DNA from: Cytobacillus dafuensis
Lineage (GTDB): Bacteria > Bacillota > Bacilli > Bacillales > Cytobacillaceae
DNA: 64,000 nucleotides
Direction: 5' to 3'
NCBI RefSeq assembly: GCF_007995155.1
Contig: NZ_CP042593.1
Location: 3,080,001-3,144,000, forward strand
Shown here: positions 1 through 9,850 of the stretch, piece by piece
Layout of the letters: each line of letters begins with the position of its first letter
Position numbering within the stretch: the stretch's first letter is position 1
Program-made: the position numbers and the translations under genes
Notes under the pieces: model-generated
What the model saw: the letters and a program-made list of their open reading frames with translations, nothing else
Databases searched by the model: none
Told to the model about the DNA's origin: nothing

Positions 1-124
1 TTGAATTTTATATCATAGGTTTCTCTATTTTCACCCATAAAAAATCCCCTAATAGCAGACAGTTGAATGTTTTCTTTTTCTGTCTACTAGTGAATTATAT
101 AACTGTGCTTTTGCTGAAGGATAA

Positions 125-211
125 ATTGAAGGACATGTTGAAATTGTTAATGATGTTAAACTAACTTTCGATAGTGGAGAAGAATCTCCAATTTTCTTTT
201 TACCTAAATAG
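125..211 (+). pseudogene. possible C-terminal remnant of a protein gene
   Basis: A frame ending at a TAG (209-211) reads as a plausible 27-residue hydrophilic C-terminus finishing in IFFLPK. It is closed upstream by an in-frame stop at 122-124 and has no start codon or ribosome site. A terminator follows seven bases after the stop, which is why I think this is the decayed end of a gene. The family is not recognised, and it could be chance. Confidence 0.2.
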
Positions 212-217
212 ATTGTC

Positions 218-247
218 AAAGCCCCTTAAATTTTAGAAGGGCTTTTT
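218..247 (+). terminator. rho-independent terminator
   Basis: AAGCCCCTT pairs with AAGGGCTT around a 9-base loop (one bulged C) and is followed by a run of T. It closes whatever was transcribed rightwards from before the window or from the remnant at 125-211. Confidence 0.6.
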
Positions 248-310
248 AAGAATTATATAGGTATAGTAGATAAACGGATATAATATCTTAAAGATGAGAG
301 GAGATTGGGA

Positions 311-622
311 ATGTCTGATACAGTTGGACTGTCATTAACAATTCTGTTTGAAATTATTGCGTTTAGTATAATCAACTTTTATGTATTCAAGTTTTCTCAG
401 AAAGATATTAAAAGAAGAATATGGTCAGGGGTTATTTTTCTCCTCTTAACACCACTTATTTTCTTTGGCACTTTATTTTTTGTCTTATTCTTTGATGAAA
501 GTGGTTGGGGTGCAGGTATATTAACTGTCGTTTTTACTGGTCTTTATATCATAAACGGTATTTTAGTGTTACTTTCTTCCATCTGTTTATATTTTATGAA
601 ATCTAAAAAACGAGTAGTTTAG
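311..622 (+). CDS. small integral membrane protein, unknown function
   Basis: A 103-residue protein with three or four hydrophobic segments (about residues 5-26, 36-60, 66-92) and a short basic C-terminus (KSKKRVV). The ATG at 311 is chosen because a GAGAGGAGA ribosome site ends seven bases before it; an in-frame TTG at 305 sits too close to that site. I recognise no family. It stands alone between a terminator and the convergent pbuX terminator, so it is probably a single-gene unit. Confidence 0.6.
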   Translation: MSDTVGLSLTILFEIIAFSIINFYVFKFSQKDIKRRIWSGVIFLLLTPLIFFGTLFFVLFFDESGWGAGILTVVFTGLYIINGILVLLSSICLYFMKSKKRVV

Positions 623-703
623 TAAGGTGATTTCACTTTATAATCTCTCAATTGAGAAGGGACTATTTGCTGTATGTTATTCGTTTACGTTTCATAACAA
701 AAA

Positions 704-759
704 ACGTCACCTCCAATTGCTTATCTAATTATTATTAGATAAGCAATTGGTGATGACGT
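704..759 (-). terminator. long hairpin terminator downstream of pbuX
   Basis: A very long stem: ACGTCA at 704 pairs with TGACGT at 759, and an inner 16-18 base pair arm (CCAATTGCTTATCTAAT and its complement) closes on a small loop. On the minus strand the stem is followed by TTTTTTG, as expected for the xpt-pbuX terminator, about 65 bases after the pbuX stop. Confidence 0.75.
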
Positions 760-761
760 AT

Positions 762-788
762 CGACATATTTTCACCTAAAATATGTCG
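762..788. repeat. second perfect hairpin next to the pbuX terminator
   Basis: CGACATATTTT and AAAATATGTCG are perfect 11-base inverted arms around a 5-base loop. The element lies between the pbuX stop codon and the terminator hairpin, two bases from the latter. It may protect the mRNA 3' end or be part of a compound terminator. Confidence 0.6.
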
Positions 789-824
789 GGTATTCTAAGT
801 GAAAATTCACTCATGGTTTCCAAT

Positions 825-2832
<2,008 letters not shown>

Positions 2833-2887
2833 ATCGAAAAAGATGGAAATTATCAGGGAATACAATTCAGATTCCCGATCATTACTT

Positions 2888-2956
2888 ACTCATAGTCAGG
2901 TCATTTACGGTAACCCGGTAGAAACTTGCAAGCCATATTCCTGCGATTATATGAGT
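2888..2956 (-). promoter_or_regulatory. purine riboswitch aptamer, guanine class
   Basis: The minus strand carries the conserved purine aptamer: a P1 helix formed by ACTCATA and TATGAGT, the ATAATC junction, the GGAATATGGC arm, AAGTTTCTACCGGGTTACC and the closing TGACTATG. The ligand-contacting base in GACTATG is C, the guanine/hypoxanthine-specific form (adenine riboswitches have T there). With the terminator at 2771-2832 it should repress xpt-pbuX when guanine is plentiful. Confidence 0.95.
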
Positions 2957-2994
2957 TAATCTTTATTAGTATTTTATTAATTTGCGATAAAAGT

Positions 2995-3022
2995 ATTATA
3001 ACATCATTTTTTAGGAAATCAA
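2995..3022 (-). promoter_or_regulatory. sigma-A-like promoter of xpt-pbuX
   Basis: On the minus strand, TTGATT (3017-3022) and a perfect TATAAT (2995-3000) are separated by 16 bases, about 38 bases upstream of the riboswitch aptamer. Confidence 0.6.
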
Positions 3023-3207
3023 TTAAACAAATTAGACCGAGGGGTATTTTATGCATTTTTCTTTGAATGCCTATGTTTTCGATGTTTTAAGAAAATGTAT
3101 GCTTCCGAGAAAAATAGGCAAAAAAACATACATCTTAAGCACTATTTCTATACACTCACATGATAGATTTCATCTTCACAATATCTTCACAATTACACCC
3201 CTTCATT

Positions 3208-3223
3208 CGTGATATATATCACT
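3208..3223. promoter_or_regulatory. candidate Crp/Fnr-type box before the ba3 oxidase operon
   Basis: GTGA-TATATA-TCAC is a perfect palindrome differing from TGTGA-N6-TCACA only in the outermost bases. Its centre, 3215.5, lies 41.5 bases upstream of the start expected from a TAGCAT -10-like hexamer at 3245-3250, the class II activator position. The same geometry is seen at hcp. This is inference: the hexamer matches the -10 consensus at only 4 of 6 bases. Confidence 0.4.
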
Positions 3224-3231
3224 GAAATACC

Positions 3232-3262
3232 AACTTTACACTATTAGCATAGTGTTAAAGTT
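3232..3262. promoter_or_regulatory. inverted repeat overlapping the predicted ba3 promoter
   Basis: AACTTTACACTAT (3232-3244) and ATAGTGTTAAAGTT (3249-3262) are inverted copies with one extra base in the right arm and a 4-base spacer. No T run follows, so it is not a terminator. It covers the predicted -10 region and could be a repressor operator. The rest of 3000-3375 shows no gene. Confidence 0.4.
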
Positions 3263-3375
3263 ATCAATGAACAATTTGTGAACTCACTAAAACCATCTAG
3301 ATTCTCCAAAATAGTTTAGTATTATGAAATTGTAATCATTTACTTTTTCCAAATTTCCGAAAGGAGTGAGAGAAA

Positions 3376-3537
3376 ATGGCGAAAACGGAACTCAATAGAA
3401 ATACAGAAACAGAAACTGAAATTGAAGTAGAAGATAGTTCTTCTTTAAAAGGGACGTTAGCTTCCGTTTTCTTGTTAGGGGTTATCCTAATAGTTACGTG
3501 GGTTAGCGTTTACTCATTATTTTTAGATCGTTCTTAA
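3376..3537 (+). CDS. ba3-type cytochrome c oxidase subunit IIa-like small protein
   Basis: A 53-residue protein: an acidic N-terminal half of about 27 residues (many E, T and S), then one membrane helix, roughly LKGTLASVFLLGVILIVTWV, and a short polar tail. An AAGGAGTGAG ribosome site precedes the ATG. It lies directly upstream of subunits II and I of a ba3-type oxidase, where such small one-helix subunits (CbaD/subunit IIa) are found. The assignment rests on size, topology and position. Confidence 0.7.
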   Translation: MAKTELNRNTETETEIEVEDSSSLKGTLASVFLLGVILIVTWVSVYSLFLDRS

Positions 3538-3558
3538 TTGAAGAGAGGGGAAAAAGCC

Positions 3559-4035
3559 ATGCATTTGCATAAGTTTGAAAAAATTTGGCTTATCTTCGGT
3601 ATAGGATCGCTGCTTGTATTTTTAACCGTACTAGGTGTCAGCGCTTTCTATCTCGGAAATCAGCCTCCAAGCTGTTTGGCAACAATAGATCCTGAAAAGG
3701 TAGATACAACTGCTCCTTTTAATGAACCTGGGCTTAAAAAAGTTGAAGGTAAAGAATGGGACTATGAATTAGTATTCGTTGCTTCTGCATTTAATTATAC
3801 ACCTGGTGAAGTTCAAATTCCAAAAGGTGCAAAAGTAAAAGTTATTGCTACAACAAAGGATGTTATCCATGGATTTGAAGTAGCAGGCACAAACGTTAAC
3901 ATGATGCTAGAGCCTGGCTACATAAGTGAACTTGTCTATACTTTTAACAAAACTGGTGAATTTTTAATCCTTTGTAATGAATATTGTGGGGTTGGTCACC
4001 ATATGATGACTTCGAAAATTGAGGTGGTTGAATAA
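3559..4035 (+). CDS. cbaB: ba3-type cytochrome c oxidase subunit II (CuA subunit)
   Basis: A 158-residue protein with one N-terminal membrane anchor (about residues 9-33) and an extracytoplasmic cupredoxin domain. CuA ligands are visible: a His in DVIHGFEVAG and the cluster CNEYCGVGHHMM (CxxxC, His, Met). It accepts electrons from cytochrome c and passes them to subunit I. The start is the ATG preceded by GAGAGGGGA; an in-frame TTG at 3538 directly follows the previous stop codon but has no good ribosome site. Its stop overlaps the subunit I start by one base. The short one-helix form is typical of B-type (ba3) oxidases. Confidence 0.9.
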   Translation: MHLHKFEKIWLIFGIGSLLVFLTVLGVSAFYLGNQPPSCLATIDPEKVDTTAPFNEPGLKKVEGKEWDYELVFVASAFNYTPGEVQIPKGAKVKVIATTKDVIHGFEVAGTNVNMMLEPGYISELVYTFNKTGEFLILCNEYCGVGHHMMTSKIEVVE

Positions 4036-5690
4036 TGCTAAACCAGCTAGCAAATACAAAAGTTGACCGCCGCGATGGAAAACTTGCAATGGCACATCTT
4101 TATGTCGCATTTATTGCTTTAGCAATTGGCGGCCTTGCAGGATTATTGCAAGTTTTAGTTCGTTCTGGAAAATTGGAATTACCTGCTGGAATCGGATATT
4201 ATCAAATTTTAACGGTTCACGGTGTTGTTTTAGGACTTGTACTAACTACTTTCTTTATTATTGGCTTTATGGTTTCTTCTGTTAGTAAAACAGCAGGTAC
4301 ATTTACAGCTCGCCAGCGTACTCTCGGTTGGATCGGTTTTTGGTTAAAAACGATTGGTACTGCTATGGCTGCTGTGATGATTCTGCTAAACGAAGCTACT
4401 GTACTTTTTACATTCTACGCACCACTTCAAGCTCATTTTCTATTCTACCTAGGATTAACACTAGTTATTGTCGGAACATGGTTTGATAGTGCTGCTATTT
4501 ATATGAAATATGGTCAATGGAAAAAAGCTAATCCTGGCCAACCAAGCCCGTTGCTTACTTTTATGACAGTGATTACATTAATCATGTGGGACGTTGCAAC
4601 ACTTGGTGTAGCTACAACTGTTTTATTCCAATTATTGCCTTGGTCTCTTGGACTAGTTGATACAGTAAACATCGGTGTCAGCCGTGCATTATTCTGGTAT
4701 TTCGGTCATCCACTTGTATACTTCTGGTTACTGCCTGCATATATGGCATGGTATGTTGTCATTCCAAAAGTTATTGGCGGAAAAATGTTCTCAGATTCTT
4801 TAGCGCGTATGTCATTTATTTTACTACTGCTCTTCTCAATCCCAGTTGGTTTCCACCATCAATTGTTGGAGCCAGGAATTGACCCAGCATGGAAATTCTT
4901 ACAAGTTGTCTTAACTTTCTTAGTTGTAATCCCTTCCCTAATGACGGCTTTCTCATTATTTGCTACATTTGAAAGCTTTGGTCGTTCAAAAGGGGCAAAA
5001 GGACTTTTTGGTTGGGTTAAAAAGCTTCCTTGGGGAGATGCTCGCTTTACTGTTCCATTCATCGGTATGTTAGCATTCATTCCTGGTGGTGCAGGTGGTA
5101 TCGTTAACGCTTCCCACCAAATGAACCAAGTTGTTCACAATACAATTTGGGTTACAGGACACTTCCATTTAACTGTCGCTACTGCCGTTTTATTAACATA
5201 TTTCGGAGTTGCCTACTGGCTAATTCCGCATTTAACAGGAAGAATCTTTACTAAGAAAATGAATAAATTAGCCCTGATCCAAGGAATAACTTGGGCAATA
5301 GGAATGACATTCATGTCAGGCGCAATGCATGCTGCTGGTTTACTTGGCGCACCACGCCGCTCATCTTTCTCTGATTATGGTGGTGCTGCACAAGCTGCAG
5401 AATGGGTTCCTTATCAAATTGCACAAGCAGTTGGTGGATCAATCCTATTCTTATCCATTATCATAATGCTTTATATTGTCGTAAATCTTGCCTTCTTTGC
5501 ACCTAAAGGAGATCAAGAATTCCCTGTAGGTGAAGTTGCGGATAATGCTGAAAAGACTCCAATGGTATTCGACAACTGGAAATTATGGGTTGGTATTACT
5601 GCATGTCTAATCCTATTTGCTTACACACTACCGTTAATTGATTTAATACAAAATGCGCCACCAGGTGCGAAGGGCTTTAAATTCTGGTAA
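4035..5690 (+). CDS. cbaA: ba3-type cytochrome c oxidase subunit I
   Basis: A 551-residue multi-helix membrane protein, the catalytic subunit of a B-type haem-copper oxidase reducing oxygen to water. Visible landmarks are the low-spin haem His in TVHGVVLG (about residue 60), the CuB/cross-linked Tyr motif GHPLVYFW (about 229-236), GFHHQL, and the haem a3/haem b pair in TGHFHLTVA (about 376-384). The start overlaps the subunit II stop (TAATG). A strong terminator follows at once. The operon has no subunit III or haem A synthesis gene, as usual for this type. Confidence 0.93.
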   Translation: MLNQLANTKVDRRDGKLAMAHLYVAFIALAIGGLAGLLQVLVRSGKLELPAGIGYYQILTVHGVVLGLVLTTFFIIGFMVSSVSKTAGTFTARQRTLGWIGFWLKTIGTAMAAVMILLNEATVLFTFYAPLQAHFLFYLGLTLVIVGTWFDSAAIYMKYGQWKKANPGQPSPLLTFMTVITLIMWDVATLGVATTVLFQLLPWSLGLVDTVNIGVSRALFWYFGHPLVYFWLLPAYMAWYVVIPKVIGGKMFSDSLARMSFILLLLFSIPVGFHHQLLEPGIDPAWKFLQVVLTFLVVIPSLMTAFSLFATFESFGRSKGAKGLFGWVKKLPWGDARFTVPFIGMLAFIPGGAGGIVNASHQMNQVVHNTIWVTGHFHLTVATAVLLTYFGVAYWLIPHLTGRIFTKKMNKLALIQGITWAIGMTFMSGAMHAAGLLGAPRRSSFSDYGGAAQAAEWVPYQIAQAVGGSILFLSIIIMLYIVVNLAFFAPKGDQEFPVGEVADNAEKTPMVFDNWKLWVGITACLILFAYTLPLIDLIQNAPPGAKGFKFW

Positions 5691-5692
5691 TT

Positions 5693-5743
5693 AAAAGGGA
5701 TGTCTCGAAAGTCGATTATTCGACTCAGAGACACCCTTTTTTC
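5693..5743 (+). terminator. terminator of the ba3 oxidase operon
   Basis: A long stem with AAAAGGG and GTCTC pairing with GAGAC and CCCTTTTTT, and an inner AGTCG/CGACT arm, ending in a T run three bases after the cbaA stop. A-rich on its left side, it may also stop the convergent EamA gene. Confidence 0.8.
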
Positions 5744-5792
5744 ATTTCTAGAATTTCAGAAGGATTTGCTATTATGAAATAACCACTTTTTT

Positions 5793-6704
5793 TTATGATA
5801 ATTTTTGACTAACAGAGGTAACATTCTTTTTCTGAAAAGAAACATTAACGATTATGACTGAACAGAGAATTAATATAGCACCAGCAATTTGTATTAGACC
5901 CAGCTTTTCCCCATATAGCATTACCCCTAAGAGGGTTGCAACAACTGGTTCCACTGTAGCAATTACCGCTGCTTTACTCCCCTCTGTCTTTTGAAGACCC
6001 CATGTGTAAATAAAATATGCTAATACTGTTGGGATGAATCCTAGACCAATACTATATAATAACACGTTCGAATTTAAGAGCAGATCAACCTTTTGCCAAA
6101 GCTGTGTAATAGGCAGCAAGAAAATTGCAGCTACGATAAAGGTATACAATGTAATGGTAAATGGCTGATATTTCTTTAATGCGAATTTGCTGAAAATTGT
6201 ATATAATGCGTAGCCGAGTCCAGAGCCTAAACCCGTTATGACCCCAATGAACGTAAGGTTACTATCACCAGCAGAGACACCAGCGATTAATATACATCCA
6301 ATAATTGTCCCTATAACTGCAATAAGCTTGTTCATATTAAGGCTTTCTTTTAAGAAAATGAAAGACAAAATCGTCACAAATGCTGGTGCAGTATAAAGTA
6401 GAATGACTGCAATTGATATATTCATTTGACTTATCGTTGTGAAATAGCAGAAATTAAAAAATACGACACTGAATATGCCTGTTCCAATAAAAAAACGAAT
6501 ATCTGTAAATCGATATAGTATCATTTGTTTACGATAGTGGATTATGCCAATGAATAATAAAAATATTGCCGCATAAATGACTCTGATAGCTACAATTTCC
6601 ATCGAAGTAAATCCATAATCGGCTAACCCTTTAACGAAGAAAGCAATTATTCCCCAAAGACTGGCTCCTGCAGCAATCATTAAATAAGGCAGCAGCTTTT
6701 TCAT
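5793..6704 (-). CDS. EamA/DMT-family transporter
   Basis: A 303-residue protein with ten predicted membrane segments arranged as two homologous five-helix EamA halves (about residues 5-140 and 150-290). The second half carries the typical tail ATVEPVVATLLGVMLYGEKL. Family members export metabolites or amino acids; the substrate cannot be read from sequence. The ATG is preceded by AGGAGAG. It is separated from ypwA by 56 bases on the same strand and may be co-transcribed with it. Confidence 0.85.
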   Translation of the reverse strand: MKKLLPYLMIAAGASLWGIIAFFVKGLADYGFTSMEIVAIRVIYAAIFLLFIGIIHYRKQMILYRFTDIRFFIGTGIFSVVFFNFCYFTTISQMNISIAVILLYTAPAFVTILSFIFLKESLNMNKLIAVIGTIIGCILIAGVSAGDSNLTFIGVITGLGSGLGYALYTIFSKFALKKYQPFTITLYTFIVAAIFLLPITQLWQKVDLLLNSNVLLYSIGLGFIPTVLAYFIYTWGLQKTEGSKAAVIATVEPVVATLLGVMLYGEKLGLIQIAGAILILCSVIIVNVSFQKKNVTSVSQKLS

Positions 6705-6760
6705 AAAATTCTCTCCTTAAAGAAAGAGAATGACGCTAGTCATCCCCCACTTATCATGTC

Positions 6761-8275
6761 TTATTGCAATTTATATACATTGATGTACTTATCATATAGA
6801 TATTTAATTAAGAATTCGGCATTCAATCCCTCACCTGTCACATCATTTAGGATATCTAGCGGCTTCTTCAGCTTACCATATTTGTGTACATTCTCTGTAA
6901 ACCATTCTTTTATCGGTAATAAATTTCCTTCCTCCAGAAGCTGATCATAATGTGGCAAGTCTTTCTGCATCGCATTTTTCAGTTGTGCTGCATACATGTA
7001 GCCTAATGCGTAAGAAGGGAAATAGCCGAAGCTTCCTCCAGACCAGTGTACATCCTGAAGCACTCCTTGTGCATCATTTTCAGGCTTTACTCCTAAATAT
7101 TTTTCATATTTATCTTTCCAGACTTGAGGAAGATCTTTAACCTCTATTTCATCATTAAATATTCCTTTTTCAATTTCATACCGGATGATAATATGTAATG
7201 GATATGTTAATTCATCAGCTTCAATTCGGATGAGAGAAGGCTTAGATTCATTGATTGCACGATAAAAATCTTCGAGACTGATTTCATCAAATTGTCCTGA
7301 AGCATATTCCTTCAGTAAATCATAATTCTTCTTCCAGAAAGATTGATTGCGCCCGACAAAGTTTTCATAGAAAAGTGATTGTGATTCATGGATTCCCATT
7401 GATGTTCCGTCGCAAAGAGGTGTACCGATTAAATCTTGAGAAATATTCTGCTCATATAGTGCGTGACCTCCTTCATGGATCGTACCAAATACAGCTGTAC
7501 GGAAGTCAGATTCATCATATTTTGTTGTTACACGAACATCACCAGGGTTAAGTCCTATGGCAAAAGGATGTACAGTCTCATCTAATCTTCCTGCATTAAA
7601 GTTATAGCCCATCTGTTCAAGAATGGCTAGACTAAAATCTCGCTGCTTATTCTTAGGGAAATGTTCAAACAAAAAGGTAGTTTCCGGTTTATTGGCAGAT
7701 TCTGAGATTTGTTGTACAAGCGGAACAATTTTCTCACGTAGCTCGCCAAATACCCGATCTAATACCTCAACAGTAATTCCCGGCTCATACATGTCAAGCA
7801 AAGTATTATATTTATTCCCATCATATCCCCAATAGCCAATAAAGCGTTTTGTCGTTTCAACAAGTTTTTCTAAATATGGGCGGAACAATGAAAAATCCGC
7901 TTTCTCCTTTGCCTCTTCCCAAATACTTTCAGCCTTTGATTGTAGAATAACAAATTCTTTATATTCTTCTGCTGGAATTTTTTTATTACGGTCATATTCC
8001 TTTTTACATTCTTCCAGTGTCTTCCATGTCTTTTCTGATAAATCATCTTTACTGCCAGATAATTGTTCTATGTAATCTGCCATCTCATTTGACGTAGACA
8101 TTTTAAATACATCGGAAGAAAGCATACCAATGACTTCAGAACGCTGCTCAATTCCTTGCTTAGGTGCTCCTGTACGCAAATCCCAATACATTAACGAAAG
8201 AGCTTCATTATATGACTCCATTTTTTTTACATATTCCAAAAACTCGTTTTCAATTTTATCTATTTGATTACTCAT
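6761..8275 (-). CDS. ypwA: thermostable-type metal carboxypeptidase, M32 family
   Basis: About 504 residues; matches B. subtilis YpwA over its whole length from memory. Cytoplasmic zinc carboxypeptidase removing C-terminal residues from peptides. The active site HEGGH (within GTIHEGGHALYEQN, about residue 265) and the following MGIHESQSLFYEN element with the third metal ligand are present. Two ATGs lie side by side (8278 and 8275). The second is chosen because the AGGGGGG ribosome site is six bases from it and only three from the first. Confidence 0.92.
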   Translation of the reverse strand: MSNQIDKIENEFLEYVKKMESYNEALSLMYWDLRTGAPKQGIEQRSEVIGMLSSDVFKMSTSNEMADYIEQLSGSKDDLSEKTWKTLEECKKEYDRNKKIPAEEYKEFVILQSKAESIWEEAKEKADFSLFRPYLEKLVETTKRFIGYWGYDGNKYNTLLDMYEPGITVEVLDRVFGELREKIVPLVQQISESANKPETTFLFEHFPKNKQRDFSLAILEQMGYNFNAGRLDETVHPFAIGLNPGDVRVTTKYDESDFRTAVFGTIHEGGHALYEQNISQDLIGTPLCDGTSMGIHESQSLFYENFVGRNQSFWKKNYDLLKEYASGQFDEISLEDFYRAINESKPSLIRIEADELTYPLHIIIRYEIEKGIFNDEIEVKDLPQVWKDKYEKYLGVKPENDAQGVLQDVHWSGGSFGYFPSYALGYMYAAQLKNAMQKDLPHYDQLLEEGNLLPIKEWFTENVHKYGKLKKPLDILNDVTGEGLNAEFLIKYLYDKYINVYKLQ

Positions 8276-8491
8276 CATGATCCCCCCTAATATTGAAATA
8301 CGCTTCCTATTTTATCATATTTTTCTGAAAAAAAAGGAGCAATCTATCCAAAAATGATTCCAGTCACAGTAAGTTCAATTCCGATATTCGTTTTCTAATA
8401 AAAAAGAAGTTATAATTAGAAATGATATTGCCTTGATCAACTTCTTAAGTAAGACAAGACAGTTAAACTCTAAAACATAGGAAGAGATATT

Positions 8492-9649
8492 ATGAAACAA
8501 TTTATATTATTTATCGTTTTGATTTCATTTTTTGACATGTTTTCACAATTACCAATCATGAGCCCTTTTGCCAAAAGCTTAGGAGCAACACCTGCTTTAA
8601 TTGGTTTAACAGTAGGTATGTATTCTTTTACAAATATGTTCGGAAATATATTGGCTGGTTATTGGATAGACAAACAAGGAGCAAAAAAAGTATTGTTATT
8701 TGGTTTTTTCTTGACTGGAGGCAGTCTGCTTCTTTATACCATTGTTTCTACTCCAGAGCAATTGATGTTTGTAAGATTCCTACATGGATTATTTAGTGGA
8801 TTTTTAGTTCCTGCCGCTTTTACCGTCATAGCAAATAAAGGAGAAGAAGGAAAACAAGGAAAATCTATGGCTATTTCGGGAGTTGCAGTTGGCATTTCTG
8901 CGATTATTGGACCGGCATTTGGAGGAATTGTTGCAGCAAAATATGGAGTTAATTGGGTATTCATAATCATTGCTGTTATCATGCTAATTATTGCTGTACT
9001 ATCATTAATTATTATTCCTAATGGCACTACTCCAATTTCAAGGAAAATTGAGCCACCATTAAAAACTCTTGTAATTATAATAAAAACACCCATGCTTGCT
9101 ACTAGTTTTATTGGCGCTTTCTCGTTAATGTTTGCCCAAGGTGTGCTAGCGTACATGCTTCCATTACAGGTTGAAATATTCGAATTTGGAAGTCAGTATA
9201 GTGGGATGCTTCTTAGCACTTTCGGAATTACCGCGATTTTAATATTCGCTTTGCCTACGAATAAAGTTTTCGATACATACCAAAATCATTTTGTTATGAT
9301 GATTGGAATGTCAACAATTGGAGCCGCACTAATATTATTAAGTATGTCCTCCTCTCTGTTATTATTGTTTTTCTGTATGATATTATATGGCGCAGGGTTC
9401 GCCTTACTGTTTCCATCCATTTCAGCAATGCTTGCTAATCATACTGACCATGAAACAAGAGGAAAAGCATTCGGGCTGTTCTATGCCTTTTTCTCACTTG
9501 GAGTCGTTGTCGGATCATCACTTACAGGTTTATTGGAAGTATCTTATGGAACTGGCTATATAATCGCAGCATGTATATTATTTATCAATACGCTTTGGAT
9601 GTTTGTTTATTTTCGAAGCAAAAGCCAAGTCAAAGAGAGCATGGAGTGA
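8492..9649 (+). CDS. MFS transporter
   Basis: A 385-residue protein with 12 predicted membrane helices. The major facilitator motif A is visible between helices 2 and 3 as GYWIDKQGAKKVLLFG, and the related motif appears in the second half near HETRGKAFGLFYA. The ATG follows GGAAGAG. Probably a drug or metabolite exporter of the DHA1 type; the substrate is not identifiable. It forms a short unit with the 46-residue gene that starts eight bases after its stop. Confidence 0.85.
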   Translation: MKQFILFIVLISFFDMFSQLPIMSPFAKSLGATPALIGLTVGMYSFTNMFGNILAGYWIDKQGAKKVLLFGFFLTGGSLLLYTIVSTPEQLMFVRFLHGLFSGFLVPAAFTVIANKGEEGKQGKSMAISGVAVGISAIIGPAFGGIVAAKYGVNWVFIIIAVIMLIIAVLSLIIIPNGTTPISRKIEPPLKTLVIIIKTPMLATSFIGAFSLMFAQGVLAYMLPLQVEIFEFGSQYSGMLLSTFGITAILIFALPTNKVFDTYQNHFVMMIGMSTIGAALILLSMSSSLLLLFFCMILYGAGFALLFPSISAMLANHTDHETRGKAFGLFYAFFSLGVVVGSSLTGLLEVSYGTGYIIAACILFINTLWMFVYFRSKSQVKESME

Positions 9650-9656
9650 TAAATAA

Positions 9657-9797
9657 ATGCGTGAGCTGGTAGGTCATTGCACTTCCTGTGGAAAAAGTCT
9701 TTATTGTATGGATGGTTTTTTTAATGGTATTCATACGGAGGATATGAAAATAATATGCTTTGAATGTGCAGAGGAAAATGAAAAATCCGCAGAATAA
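9657..9797 (+). CDS. 46-residue CxxC zinc-ribbon-like protein
   Basis: A short reading frame starting at ATG 9657, with CTSCGK near residue 9 and CFEC near residue 35. The two CxxC pairs are spaced as in a small treble-clef or zinc-ribbon fold. The ribosome site would be the GGAGTG at the end of the MFS gene. The terminator at 9781-9813 includes its last codons and stop, which supports a real gene ending exactly here. Function unknown; possibly metal binding or a protein-interaction adaptor. Confidence 0.6.
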   Translation: MRELVGHCTSCGKSLYCMDGFFNGIHTEDMKIICFECAEENEKSAE

Positions 9798-9813
9798 AAA
9801 TTTCTGCGGATTT
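9781..9813 (+). terminator. terminator overlapping the end of the CxxC gene
   Basis: AAAATCCGCAGAA and TTCTGCGGATTTT form a near-perfect stem around a short A/T loop. The left arm is coding and contains the stop codon. A-rich left and T-rich right flanks allow action in both directions, also for the convergent ypvA. Confidence 0.85.
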
Positions 9814-9850
9814 TAACTTCTACAGGCTATGAATACTTCGTATAAGCCGA

